64,000 nucleotides of DNA from Bacteroidetes bacterium GWF2_43_63. Lineage in GTDB: Bacteria; Bacteroidota; Bacteroidia; Bacteroidales; DTU049. Made by a program: the position numbers and the translations under genes. Below are positions 16,222 through 26,393 of the stretch, piece by piece; position 1 is the stretch's first letter, and each line of letters starts with the position of its first letter. The stretch is taken from the NCBI GenBank assembly GCA_001769275.1, contig MEOQ01000045.1, positions 62,001 through 126,000 on the forward strand. The letters are read 5' to 3'. The notes beneath the pieces were generated by a model. The model had not been told where the DNA came from. It did not search any database and worked only from the letters and a program-made list of their open reading frames with translations.

Positions 16222-16869
16222 TTATCCCCAGGTTAACAATAATACAGTCAGTAAAAAGATGTTAAATATAATAAGTAGTCCTGATATTGCAATTCCAATG
16301 ATCGCGAAGACTTTATTTTTGAATTTATCAGGATTTTTTTTTGTTTTGTTCAGACCTATAATCCCCAGTATTAGTGCTGGAATTGCAGCAAAATATATAA
16401 AAAGAATGATAAAGCCATTCAGAAATACAGCAAAAACAGAAGCCAGTGCTAGCGCGAAGCTGACAATGCTTGCCCAATGTGTTTTTGGAGGATCCTCTGC
16501 GTGGCTTGCAGGCAAAGTAGAGATATTGTGACGGATGGCTTTTTTGAAATCAGAAGTTTTGATTTCAGTTGGAAGGGTTATCGGATTATTGCAGCAAGAA
16601 ATCATTTCGCCGTTTTGTGATTCAGCATATTTTGTTGTTGAATCGGATGTGTTGATTCCACTGATTTCAGAAAGGCCAAAAATTTTTGTTTTCTCATCAA
16701 ATGGTGAATTAGTACAAATATCTTCATGATTAATATTTGGCTTTTCTACTTGGTGTTCAGTGTCACGACCAGAAATCAGAGAGTATCCGTTTCTGTAAAT
16801 TCATTTATCAATCTGGCATGCAGACAGGGAAATCAAAAAGCATATGAATATGAATTTTTTAATTTTCAT
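16222..16869 (-). pseudogene. DUF4190-like membrane lipoprotein gene broken by an in-frame TGA
   Basis: Reading from the ATG at 16869 gives a lipoprotein signal (MKIKKFIFICFLISLSAC, lipobox Cys18), then QIDK and a TGA at 16801-16803. The same frame stays open after it: IYRNGYSLISGR, a polar linker, and a C-terminal part with two or three hydrophobic segments and LGIIGLNKTKKNP, as in DUF4190-type proteins. Related Bacteroidota proteins usually show an Arg at this place (C-x-IEKR-x-Y-x-x-GY), so CGA to TGA is the simplest explanation. A shorter protein could start at the internal ATG at 16605 (127 residues) but would lack the signal. It follows the next lipoprotein gene by five bases. Confidence 0.75.
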
Positions 16870-16874
16870 GATTT

Positions 16875-17384
16875 TTACATTTCAAATTCAATGAGTTTAA
16901 AGAAGTATTTTCCTCTGGAAGAATTGTACGACAGCCACAATTCATCCATTGTAAGTCTTGTTATTTGAAATTCGGGTGAGGTTGGAATGCACATGGGATA
17001 TATCCCAATTGTGTCTCCAGACGGGAAATAGGGGTTATACCCGTTCAGATTCAGCACGAGATTGGTGTTTGACTCATTCAGACTGAAATCAGACCACATG
17101 GAAAAACAGGAAGATGTATCTGAAGGGTATAGCTTCCCTTTAACCGTTAAAGCGTTTTCAATGAGGCGTGTATCCGAATAGTCGTTAAACCGGAAAACCC
17201 AATCGCAGCTGTCTTTCCATTGTTGAGTTATGTCAATGCCATTTCTTGTAAGAGAAACGATTTCATACCATCCCTGAATCCGGAAATTGGCATTTCTGAA
17301 ACTGATCCCGGGTCCATCTTCATACTTGCCACACCCGCTCAGAATCAGAAGAATGCCAAGAAATGCCAAAACTTTGTATTTCAT
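16875..17384 (-). CDS. hypothetical lipoprotein (lipocalin-like)
   Basis: A 169-residue predicted outer-membrane lipoprotein. Signal peptide MKYKVLAFLGILLILSGC with lipobox LSGC (Cys18). The mature part begins GKYEDGPGISFR, then a strand-rich region (FRIQGWYEIVSLTRNGIDITQQW; WVFRFNDYSDTRL; LVLNLNGYNPYF; FQITRLTMDELWLSYN) like small lipocalin-type domains common in Bacteroidota. No enzyme motif. First gene of a two-gene unit with the broken DUF4190-like gene; a -7 box lies at 17426-17433. Confidence 0.75.
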   Translation of the reverse strand: MKYKVLAFLGILLILSGCGKYEDGPGISFRNANFRIQGWYEIVSLTRNGIDITQQWKDSCDWVFRFNDYSDTRLIENALTVKGKLYPSDTSSCFSMWSDFSLNESNTNLVLNLNGYNPYFPSGDTIGIYPMCIPTSPEFQITRLTMDELWLSYNSSRGKYFFKLIEFEM

Positions 17385-17425
17385 AAATTCAGGAATTATT
17401 TCGCTGCAGATGTTTGTTTCTTTTA

Positions 17426-17433
17426 CAAAATTA
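17426..17433 (-). promoter_or_regulatory. Bacteroidota -7 box for the lipoprotein pair
   Basis: TAATTTTG on the minus strand, 41 bases before the start at 17384. Confidence 0.5.
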
Positions 17434-17569
17434 AAAGATTATTTTAAACACTTGTAAATTGCTGATTGTCAAATTTTAACATTTTCGAGGAATTGTGCTG
17501 TTAACCAAATGCAACCTTCGAAAATTGCTTTAATCCGATTTAAAAATAAAATTCAACGGATGTATACAT

Positions 17570-17577
17570 TAAATTTG
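17570..17577 (+). promoter_or_regulatory. Bacteroidota -7 box for the giant PKD gene
   Basis: TAAATTTG, 45 bases before the start at 17623. Confidence 0.55.
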
Positions 17578-17622
17578 CATATTCTGTTTTATCATATAAC
17601 AGTCAAAGCAGTCTAATGCCTT

Positions 17623-20600
17623 ATGCGTCGGCTTGGAAAATTTATATTGTTTGTTTTGATGTCTGTTGCTGGATTTTATTCAGTGGCACAATGCCCGGTG
17701 AATGCATGGTTTACCTGGGACCGACTATGCAACAACAGCATGATTCATTTTACCGACAGCAGTTTCTTGACCGGCGTTGGCCAGATCGTTGATTGGCAAT
17801 GGGATTTCGGCGATGCTTCGCCCGGCAGCGGCAATCAGAATCCAAACCACAATTTTCCCGGCAGTGGTTCCTATAATGTTTCGCTTACTGTTACGGATTC
17901 TTCAGGCTGCACCGATGTTGTGACTTTGCCTGTGGTGGTCGATCCGCTTCCCGTGGCTCAGTTTACATTCAATCCGAACAATTTTTGCTCGGGTAGCTCA
18001 ACCAATTTTGCCTTTACAGGCAGTGGCAACGGGTTAACCTATGCGTGGAATTTTGGCGATGGCCAGACTTCTGTGCTTCAGAATCCTTCTCATGTGTACA
18101 CATCTTTTGGTTGTGGCACGCAGAATTTCAATGTAACACTAACTGTCACTGATGACAATGGTTGTACCTCGACAATCTCGCATCAGGTCTCAGTTCTACA
18201 GCAGCCCAATGTATTTTATTTTGAACCCAATGGTTTTGTGTTTTGCCATACAGATACGTCATCGATTTCCGATACGCTGCATGTGTTTAACTTCTCTCCG
18301 GATGCGGGCTGCATAAGTTCATATTCCATCAACTGGGGAGATGGATCGCCGGTGTCGTCTGCACCACCTGCGCTGTTCGACGGTACCAATGCACTTGATC
18401 ATGTTTACACCGATATCGGTTATTATGTGGTAACTATCACTGCAGTTGGTGCAAATGGCTGCCAGACTGTTTATACAGATACAGCTACCGTTGAAAGCAA
18501 TCCGGTTGCATCTCTTATTGGACCACCGGTTGGCAGCAATGTTGGCTGTGCGCCGATCAATGTTTGTGTGGTAAACATGAGTCAAAACATTTCAGCTTCT
18601 ACTCTGATGACCATAACCTGGGGTGATGGCGTCACGGAAGCGTTACCAATCTCCTCGGTCGGTCAAACCATTTGTCATAATTATCTGATTTCCGGATGCT
18701 CTGCCGGCTCCATGACCAATTATGCCATCACGCTGACTGCTCAGAATGTTTGCGATTTCTCGCAGTCGTCGTGGTCGCCTGTGCGCGTGTATGAGCCGCC
18801 GGAAGCAATGATCAACATTGTGGACGATTCGGTATGTGTTGGAGAAAACGCTGTGTTTGTAAATGTTTCGCAGCCCAATCTGTGCGCAGCGACTTCAGCT
18901 ACATGGTACACCTGGGATTTTGGCGATGGCACCACACTCGGTCCAACGCTGGTTCCATCCGGAATGAATCCGCAGCAAACCATTTCGCACGCTTATGGAG
19001 ATACAGGTGTTTATGTTGTTACATTGACAGCCAACAACAGCTCGGTGAATGGTTGTGGGATGACTTCGTTTCAGGATCTGGTGTATGTAAGTCAGACCTA
19101 CGCGCAGTTTTCGTATGACACTGTTTGCTTCGGCGGGCCTACTCATTTTATTGATTCCAGCTGGGCGCTGAGTTCTTCCATCGATACATGGAACTGGAGT
19201 TTCGGTGATGGTGGAAGCAGCACTGTGCAGAATCCAAATTACACCTATACCAACTGGGGCGATTTTACAGCGTCCCTGACTGTTACTTCCGATGCGGGTT
19301 GCATGGCTGCCATGACGCATCTGGTTCATGTTGATACCCTGCCGTATGTCGATTTTGCATGGGATACAGTGTGCGTAGGTGATCCGACCAATTTCACCAA
19401 TCTGTCCTACGGCCGCGGATCGCCGATTATTGATTACTATTGGAATTTTGGTGACGGCAACACTTCCACGCTGGAAAATCCGGGTCATACGTTTGCTTCT
19501 GCAGGAAATTTTACGGTTACGCTTACTGTTACAGATGCGCATGGATGTGTGAATTCAATCTCATATTCTGTTCCGGTAAGTCCGCCACCTATTGCTGATT
19601 TTGAAGCTGATACGGCCTGTGTTGGTTCTGCAACTGTTTTTTCAGACCAGTCCGTGGCTCCCTTCGGATCCATTGTCAGCTGGAACTGGGATTTCGGTGA
19701 CGGCACCGGAACTTCAACGTCTCAGAACCCAACATATATCTATGCTGATACCGGAAACTATTTTGTGACATTAATTGTTGAAACCAATATTGGATGTATT
19801 GATACAATTGCGCTTCCGGCGTACGTTGCGCCGATTCCGCTGGCTGATTTTAATTTCGATGTGGTGTGCGCAGGCAATCCAACTTCATTTACAGATGCAT
19901 CGCAAACCTATGGCTGGCCCATCGCTTCATGGCAGTGGAGTTTTGGTGACGGGAATATTTCCACTCAGCAAAATCCAACACATACCTACGCGGGTCCCGG
20001 CCAATACACGGTTTCGCTCATTGTTGCCAATCAGTTCGGATGCAGCGACACCGTGACGCATGTTGTTCCGGTTGATTCAATCCCTGATGCAGCCTTTGCT
20101 GCAAACAATGCGTGTTTAAATCAGAGCATAAGTTTTATTGATAATTCTGTCGCACATGGCAGCGCGATTGTCGGCTGGGACTGGGATTTCGGCGATGGTA
20201 ATTCTTCTGCGCTACAGAATCCAACACATCTTTATGCGGCCGCAGGGACTTACAATGTCTCCTTAATAATTACTTCAGCAAGTGGCTGCTTGGATTCTAT
20301 TACTCTTCCGGTTACTGTCTATCCGCTTCCTGTGGCCGGATTTACGCTTGTTTCGGCCTGTGAAGGCGATCCTGTAAATTTTACGGATACTTCTGTTGCA
20401 AACGGCGGTGTCATTGTTTCCTGGGACTGGGATTTCGGCGATGGCATTGGCACTTCAACGGTTCAGAATCCGCAGTATTTTTATGCTGACACGGGAACAT
20501 TCAATGTTTCACTTATTGTTATCAACAGCAATGGTTGCAGCAACACTGTGACAAATCCGGTAAATTATTTTCCGCGTCCAACGGCTGAATTTGCGCATGA

Positions 20601-23600
20601 TACAAGCTGTGCGGGTCAACCAATTACATTTACTGATGCTTCATCAGGAAACGGCGGCACGATTGTCAGCTGGGACTGGGACTTCGGTGACGGCAATTTT
20701 TCCACACAACAGAATCCAATACATCCGTACGCTTCTTCAGGATCTTTTTTAGTAACGCTGATCGTTACAAGCAGTTCCGGCTGTGCTGATACTGTTCAGC
20801 ATGCAGTTGTCGCGGACTCGCTTCCTGAGCCCTTGTTCAGCGCTCCTCCGGTGTGTTTTAACGAGACGACAATTTTCAATGATCAGAGTATAGCACATGG
20901 ATCGCCCATTAACAGCTGGTTTTGGGATTTTGGTGATGGCAATTCTTCTGTTCTTCAAAATCCGGTACATCTGTACGGCGCACCGGGAACGTATTCTGTA
21001 ACACTGGTTGTGGAAAACACAAATGGTTGTCGCGACACACTTGTTCAAAATGTTATTGTTTATGCGCTTCCTGTGGCTTCGTTCTCTTATTCCGGAACCT
21101 GTTTGAACAGGGACATTAATTTTACTGATTCTTCCAGTCCCGGAAGTGGGGCGTTGAATTCATGGGACTGGAATTTTGGCGATGGAACAGGAAGTTCAGT
21201 CATTCAGAATCCAATATATCAGTATGCGGTTATTGACAGTTTTCTTGTTACAATGATCGTTGCGGATCAGTATGGCTGCGCTGATACAACATCGGACAGT
21301 ATTCGCGTAAGCCCGCTCCCTGTCTCAGGTTTCATGGCCGATTCAGTTTGTCTGGGATTGCCGACGCATTTCACCGACACGTCACAACATTTCGGATTCG
21401 TAATCAATTTCTGGGAGTATGATTTCGGCGACGGAACATCTTCGAATCTTCAGAATCCTGATCACATCTATGCTGCAGCAGGAACATATACGGTGCAGCT
21501 GATTGTCGGAAACACCAGCAGTTGCTATGATACCATACAACAGACCGTGTTTGTGAAACCCTCTCCTCAGGCGCAGTTTGCATTTACAAATGTTTGTTTC
21601 GGAGAGACCATGAATTTTTCCGACAACAGTATTTCCAATGCAATGGCAATGCTTAGCTGGGACTGGGATTTCGGCGACGGAAACAACGCTGTTGTTCAAA
21701 ATACGCTGAACAATTATACCGCTTCCGGCACTTATCCGGTTGAACTGATAGTGATGAATTCATGGAATTGTTCAGATACGCTCACGCAGAATGTGACAGT
21801 CTATGCCTTGCCTGAAGCAGGATTCATGTCGAGTGTTGCCTGTATTGGCTTCCCGACTTCGTTTGTAGACACATCAAATGCGGGAAGTGGAATAATAAAC
21901 AGCTGGGACTGGGATTTTGGAGAATCCGGCGCAACGGCAGCAATGCAGAATCCAACGTACACTTATGTGAGTGGCGGAACAAATTATTTGGTAACGCTTA
22001 TAGTCGAAGACCAATATGGGTGCGCTGATACAGCAATCCTTAATATTTCGCTGCATCCTCAGCCTGTAGTTGATTTTTCGGCAACGACTGCTTGCTCGGG
22101 CTCATCCACCAGTTTCACCGACCTTTCAGTTCCTGCTGCAGGTGTGATGAATTCGTGGAACTGGGATTTCGGGGATGCAAGTTTTTCAAACACCCAAAAT
22201 CCGCAGCACACTTATGCTCCGGCTGCCATCATTCAGAATTTTACAGTTACTTTAATTGCTTCTGACAACAATGGCTGTCCCGATACGGTGAGCCATGTTG
22301 TAACCGTAAATCCCCGGCCAACAGCGGCTTTCAGCGCTGATACAGCGTGTGTAGGCAATGCCACCGCATTTACTGATTTATCGTTGCAAACCGCGGGAAT
22401 TATTAATTCCTGGAATTGGGATTTCGGTGATGGCGCAGGAACTTCATTCAATCAGAACCCTCAATACACTTATGCTTCATCGGGTGTGCCGCAGATTTTC
22501 AACACGGCGTTGATGATTGAAGATGCCAATGGATGCCGCGATACGGTGATTCATCCGGTGCTTGTGAATCCGTTGCCCGTTGTAAATTTTGCTGCTAATG
22601 CGGCCTGCACGGGTTCGGGTTCTGTTTTCACCGACAGCTCTTTCAGCAATGGTGGAGCTCTGAATGGCTGGTCATGGGATTTTGGCGATGGCAGTGGAAC
22701 TTCGTCAATGCAGAATCCGGCATACACCTATGCGACTGTGCTGATTCCAACCAACTACAATGTTAATCTTGAAGCAACTGACATCAATGGTTGTGCTCAT
22801 GATACAACGATTCAGATTGTAGTGAATCCTTTGCCCATTGCAGCCTTCAACTCTATTTCTGCATGCTCTGGCTTCCCGGGCCAGTTCAGCGATGCTTCAA
22901 CCAGCACCGGAGGAAATATTACGAACTGGGACTGGGATTTTGGCGATGGTGCGGGAACTGCTGTTGTTCAGAATCCGGCTTATCAATATGCAACAACAGC
23001 ATCAGTGACGACTTACAATGTTGTGTTGTGGGTGACCGATCAGAATGGTTGTGAAGACAGTGTCACCATGCCTGCGACGATTTATCCATCACCTGTTGCA
23101 GACTTTGTTTCAGACAGTGTTTGTTCGGGATCGGCTTCGCAGTTTACCGATGCATCAACGTCCATTGGCGGTGCCATTACCGCATGGAGCTGGGATTTCG
23201 GTGATGGCACAGGAACTTCCGCTTTGCAAAGTCCATCATACAATTACGCTGCAGTGCTTAATACGACTACATATCCGGTGACACTGATTGTTGAAAATGT
23301 AAATGGTTGTTTTGACACACTTACTCAAACTGCGCTCGTGTGGCCAAATCCCGTGGTTGACTTTCATTCGGATATTGCATGCATGGGGTCGACGACCAAT
23401 TTTTATGACGATACTTATTCCAATGGCGGTGCACTTCAAAGCTGGCTCTGGGACTTCGGCGACGGAACCGGAACAGCATCGCAGCAATATCCGGATTATC
23501 AGTACAGCAACTCGGGATACTATAATGTAACACTTGACGTGACCGATGTCAATCAGTGTGTATCGTCTGCGACAGAAACCATTGTTGTGGATTCGCTGCC

Positions 23601-25617
23601 GATTCCGGATTTCACCTACACACTTTCCTGTACGCAGGGCATTGTATATTTCACCAATGCCTCGCAAGGCAATGGAAGCACTATTGTAGGATATATGTGG
23701 GATTTTGATGATCTCAGCATGTCGGGTCAGACCAGCCCGGCTCATTATTATTTTGCAACCGGCACCTTTGACGTGACATTGTACGTGTACAATGATCGTG
23801 GTTGTTCGGACTCACTGATGGTACCCGTGACCATTCAACCGGGCCTGGACTGGGATTTCGCGGCAACGCAGGAATGTGTTGGCGAAGCAACCGCGTTCAC
23901 TGATTTCAATCTCAATCCGAATGTACCAGCTGTTGCGTGGTTCTGGAATTTCGGCGATGGCACTTCTTCGACATTAGAAGATCCGATGCATCTGTATCCT
24001 GTTTCAGGCACATACAATGTTTTACTAACGGTAACCGATGCAGCTGGTTGTACATTTTCAGTGTTGCATAATGTTATAGTCAATCCAGGACCTGTGGCTG
24101 ATTTCAGTGCAACTGTTGTTACTCAGGGCAACCCAACTTCTTTTACCGACCAGTCAACAACAATGCTTGGAACAATCATTTCATGGAATTGGGATTTTGA
24201 TGACGGCAATATATCAACTCTTCAGAACCCGCTTCACACCTATGCTGCGCCGGGAATATACAATGTGACATTGATTGTATTTAATAATTTTGGATGCTCT
24301 GATACAACTTCAATTCCGGTGACTGTTTTACCATTGGTCGATGCTGATTTTATTGCAGATACCGTATGTGCACAAACGCCAATGACCTTTGCAGATATGT
24401 CTGTGACTGGCGCCGGCTCCATCAACTACTGGTACTGGGCTTTTGGTGATGGCTACAGTTCAGCGTTGCAGAATCCGCAGCACACTTATTATAATTCAGG
24501 ATTTTTTACAGTAACACTGATTGCAACCAATACGGCAGGAATTTCGGACACCACCACACACCAGGTACTTGTACTTGAAGCACCGACTGCAGAATTTTTA
24601 TCCACTTCGATATGTCAGGGAAATGCCACCGCATTCATGAATCAGAGCAGCGGTACTACCAGTAATGTCATTGGCTGGACATGGAATCTTGGTGACGGAA
24701 ACACCAATTATACTCCAAGTTTCAATCATGTTTATGATTCAGCCGGATCGTATAATGTTTCGCTTATTGCCGTGAATACCCTGGGTTGCCGCGATACGGT
24801 TTCACATCCTGTGAATGTGTGGGAGTTGCCGCAGGTGAATATTTCCGCTACACCACAAGAAGGATGTCTTCCGCTTGATGTGGTCTTTACTGATCTGACA
24901 ACGGTGGGCGATGGTACCATCACATCGTGGCTCTGGCAATTTGGCGATGGCTATACTTCGGTATCGGCGGGTGGGACCTTCCATGAATACACGTCGCAGG
25001 GTATGTTCAGTGTTACGTTGACGGTTACCAGTAATCATGGTTGTACTTCGACACAATCCTTTCCGAATTACATTCAGGCATATCCGAATCCGATTGCATC
25101 ATTCTATTATTTTCCAACAAATCCAAGCCTGAGCAATCCGGGCGTGAATATGGTAGACGTCAGTGTTGGTGCGAGTAGTTGGAGCTGGGATTTTGGCGAT
25201 GGTGAGAGTTCAACAGAGCAAAATCTAATGCATGAATTTGCAGATCATGGAAATTTTAGCATCACACTGGTTGCCGGAAATAGCTTTGGATGCTATGATA
25301 CGACATCGTTGCCGATTCATGTTGCTGCTGATGAATTGTTCTACATTCCGAATGCTATTACGCCCAATGGCGATGGCCGCAACGACTGGTTTATGCCTTT
25401 CGGCGCGGGATGGTCGGTTGAGAATTATGAAATGAGAATTTATAATCGCTGGGGACAAAATATTTTTGTAACGACTGACATCAATCATGCATGGGATGGT
25501 ACTGCAGAAGATACAGGAAAGCCTGTTCCTACGGGCGTTTACGTGTGGAAAATATGGTATGTTGATCTGGACGGTAAGACACAAAACCTGATCGGACGGG
25601 TAACGGTGACCTATTGA
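17623..25617 (+). CDS. giant PKD-repeat surface/secreted protein with type IX secretion (CHU_C) C-terminus
   Basis: A 2664-residue protein, by far the largest here. Signal peptide at about residues 1-22 (FILFVLMSVAGFYSVA). I count about 30 PKD-type repeats of 80-90 residues, each with a WDFGDG-like core, a QNP-x-H-x-Y stretch and a closing strand VTLIVT. The second to fourth repeats are more diverged. Most repeats carry one Cys near the start (the VC-x-G position) and one at the end (NGC), suggesting a disulphide per domain. The last 95 residues form the gliding-motility / type B sorting domain (IPNAITPNGDGRNDWF ... IYNRWGQ ... WDG ... VPTGVYVWKI ... VTVTY), so export by the type IX system is expected. 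Likely role: adhesion or matrix; the ligand is unknown. Ends in TGA. Confidence 0.95.
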   Translation: MRRLGKFILFVLMSVAGFYSVAQCPVNAWFTWDRLCNNSMIHFTDSSFLTGVGQIVDWQWDFGDASPGSGNQNPNHNFPGSGSYNVSLTVTDSSGCTDVVTLPVVVDPLPVAQFTFNPNNFCSGSSTNFAFTGSGNGLTYAWNFGDGQTSVLQNPSHVYTSFGCGTQNFNVTLTVTDDNGCTSTISHQVSVLQQPNVFYFEPNGFVFCHTDTSSISDTLHVFNFSPDAGCISSYSINWGDGSPVSSAPPALFDGTNALDHVYTDIGYYVVTITAVGANGCQTVYTDTATVESNPVASLIGPPVGSNVGCAPINVCVVNMSQNISASTLMTITWGDGVTEALPISSVGQTICHNYLISGCSAGSMTNYAITLTAQNVCDFSQSSWSPVRVYEPPEAMINIVDDSVCVGENAVFVNVSQPNLCAATSATWYTWDFGDGTTLGPTLVPSGMNPQQTISHAYGDTGVYVVTLTANNSSVNGCGMTSFQDLVYVSQTYAQFSYDTVCFGGPTHFIDSSWALSSSIDTWNWSFGDGGSSTVQNPNYTYTNWGDFTASLTVTSDAGCMAAMTHLVHVDTLPYVDFAWDTVCVGDPTNFTNLSYGRGSPIIDYYWNFGDGNTSTLENPGHTFASAGNFTVTLTVTDAHGCVNSISYSVPVSPPPIADFEADTACVGSATVFSDQSVAPFGSIVSWNWDFGDGTGTSTSQNPTYIYADTGNYFVTLIVETNIGCIDTIALPAYVAPIPLADFNFDVVCAGNPTSFTDASQTYGWPIASWQWSFGDGNISTQQNPTHTYAGPGQYTVSLIVANQFGCSDTVTHVVPVDSIPDAAFAANNACLNQSISFIDNSVAHGSAIVGWDWDFGDGNSSALQNPTHLYAAAGTYNVSLIITSASGCLDSITLPVTVYPLPVAGFTLVSACEGDPVNFTDTSVANGGVIVSWDWDFGDGIGTSTVQNPQYFYADTGTFNVSLIVINSNGCSNTVTNPVNYFPRPTAEFAHDTSCAGQPITFTDASSGNGGTIVSWDWDFGDGNFSTQQNPIHPYASSGSFLVTLIVTSSSGCADTVQHAVVADSLPEPLFSAPPVCFNETTIFNDQSIAHGSPINSWFWDFGDGNSSVLQNPVHLYGAPGTYSVTLVVENTNGCRDTLVQNVIVYALPVASFSYSGTCLNRDINFTDSSSPGSGALNSWDWNFGDGTGSSVIQNPIYQYAVIDSFLVTMIVADQYGCADTTSDSIRVSPLPVSGFMADSVCLGLPTHFTDTSQHFGFVINFWEYDFGDGTSSNLQNPDHIYAAAGTYTVQLIVGNTSSCYDTIQQTVFVKPSPQAQFAFTNVCFGETMNFSDNSISNAMAMLSWDWDFGDGNNAVVQNTLNNYTASGTYPVELIVMNSWNCSDTLTQNVTVYALPEAGFMSSVACIGFPTSFVDTSNAGSGIINSWDWDFGESGATAAMQNPTYTYVSGGTNYLVTLIVEDQYGCADTAILNISLHPQPVVDFSATTACSGSSTSFTDLSVPAAGVMNSWNWDFGDASFSNTQNPQHTYAPAAIIQNFTVTLIASDNNGCPDTVSHVVTVNPRPTAAFSADTACVGNATAFTDLSLQTAGIINSWNWDFGDGAGTSFNQNPQYTYASSGVPQIFNTALMIEDANGCRDTVIHPVLVNPLPVVNFAANAACTGSGSVFTDSSFSNGGALNGWSWDFGDGSGTSSMQNPAYTYATVLIPTNYNVNLEATDINGCAHDTTIQIVVNPLPIAAFNSISACSGFPGQFSDASTSTGGNITNWDWDFGDGAGTAVVQNPAYQYATTASVTTYNVVLWVTDQNGCEDSVTMPATIYPSPVADFVSDSVCSGSASQFTDASTSIGGAITAWSWDFGDGTGTSALQSPSYNYAAVLNTTTYPVTLIVENVNGCFDTLTQTALVWPNPVVDFHSDIACMGSTTNFYDDTYSNGGALQSWLWDFGDGTGTASQQYPDYQYSNSGYYNVTLDVTDVNQCVSSATETIVVDSLPIPDFTYTLSCTQGIVYFTNASQGNGSTIVGYMWDFDDLSMSGQTSPAHYYFATGTFDVTLYVYNDRGCSDSLMVPVTIQPGLDWDFAATQECVGEATAFTDFNLNPNVPAVAWFWNFGDGTSSTLEDPMHLYPVSGTYNVLLTVTDAAGCTFSVLHNVIVNPGPVADFSATVVTQGNPTSFTDQSTTMLGTIISWNWDFDDGNISTLQNPLHTYAAPGIYNVTLIVFNNFGCSDTTSIPVTVLPLVDADFIADTVCAQTPMTFADMSVTGAGSINYWYWAFGDGYSSALQNPQHTYYNSGFFTVTLIATNTAGISDTTTHQVLVLEAPTAEFLSTSICQGNATAFMNQSSGTTSNVIGWTWNLGDGNTNYTPSFNHVYDSAGSYNVSLIAVNTLGCRDTVSHPVNVWELPQVNISATPQEGCLPLDVVFTDLTTVGDGTITSWLWQFGDGYTSVSAGGTFHEYTSQGMFSVTLTVTSNHGCTSTQSFPNYIQAYPNPIASFYYFPTNPSLSNPGVNMVDVSVGASSWSWDFGDGESSTEQNLMHEFADHGNFSITLVAGNSFGCYDTTSLPIHVAADELFYIPNAITPNGDGRNDWFMPFGAGWSVENYEMRIYNRWGQNIFVTTDINHAWDGTAEDTGKPVPTGVYVWKIWYVDLDGKTQNLIGRVTVTY

Positions 25618-25712
25618 TATAAGATTTGAGATTTTATTTTTATCTGCGATTTTTGAATGACGTTTCAGAGCCGCGAAGTATTGTGACTGAGTCGGTGCAA
25701 AATGAAATGATT

Positions 25713-26393
25713 TTACGATTGTTTATTTGTGCGGATAATATACAACCCCGCGAAAAGCGCTCCTACAGCAGAGAACAGGTGCCACAGCCAGTGAACACCC
25801 TGCGACATGGGCTGTATTGGATTGTCGTCATATAAACGAAAAAACAATGATAAGGCCAGGAAAATCACGGCCGCCATTAAATGTCCGATGGCGTGCCAGT
25901 TTGAACGCCAGGCGTAGAGCAGTGCCGGAACAAAAATGACGACACCGACAATAAAATAGCCAATATTTATTGCCTGCTGAATCGGCAGCGTGTTGAAAAA
26001 ATATCCTCTGATTATACCTGATGAAACGATGATGATGAGCGGCATATACCAGTTTTTAAAAAGTCGCTGCATGAAGAAAAATGCAACACCGAGCGATAAT
26101 AAAAACATAGGTAAAACATCGAGGGCCATGAGCCAGCGCTCGCTCCGGAATGCGTGATAGAGCGTGCTGCCAATACCACCGGTAAATAAAGGCGGCAGCG
26201 TGAAAAAAATTACGAACCCTTGTTTCTTATATTGTCCTCGTAAAACAATCAGAAAGTAAATGACAGGAATTAGAAACAGAAGTGATGAAAATGCGTTCCA
26301 GGGCTCAGTAATGAAGCGATCGGGTTGTGTTTCATGATAGATCGGGCCACCGTCTGTGACAAATGAATAATCAATATCCGGTCTTTTTGCCAT
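25713..26393 (-). CDS. ceramidase-like membrane hydrolase (CREST superfamily)
   Basis: A 226-residue protein with about seven hydrophobic segments. Motifs match the alkaline ceramidase / CREST group: TEPWNAFSS (Glu, Asn), GIGSTLYHAFRS (Ser and His), LDVLPM (Asp), and the C-terminal HWLWHLFSAVGA (His-x3-His). These are the metal-binding and catalytic residues of that superfamily, which hydrolyses amide bonds of lipids. Bacteroidota make sphingolipids, so a ceramide substrate is plausible but not shown. Its start overlaps the purB stop by one base (TGATG), hence co-transcription with purB. Confidence 0.82.
   Translation of the reverse strand: MAKRPDIDYSFVTDGGPIYHETQPDRFITEPWNAFSSLLFLIPVIYFLIVLRGQYKKQGFVIFFTLPPLFTGGIGSTLYHAFRSERWLMALDVLPMFLLSLGVAFFFMQRLFKNWYMPLIIIVSSGIIRGYFFNTLPIQQAINIGYFIVGVVIFVPALLYAWRSNWHAIGHLMAAVIFLALSLFFRLYDDNPIQPMSQGVHWLWHLFSAVGALFAGLYIIRTNKQS

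Noticed and set aside
17623-25617. Regularly spaced DNA repeats that could look like a CRISPR array
   Set aside because: The spacing is about 260 bases, the repeats are coding, and they encode PKD cores in one open frame; no cas genes are present.
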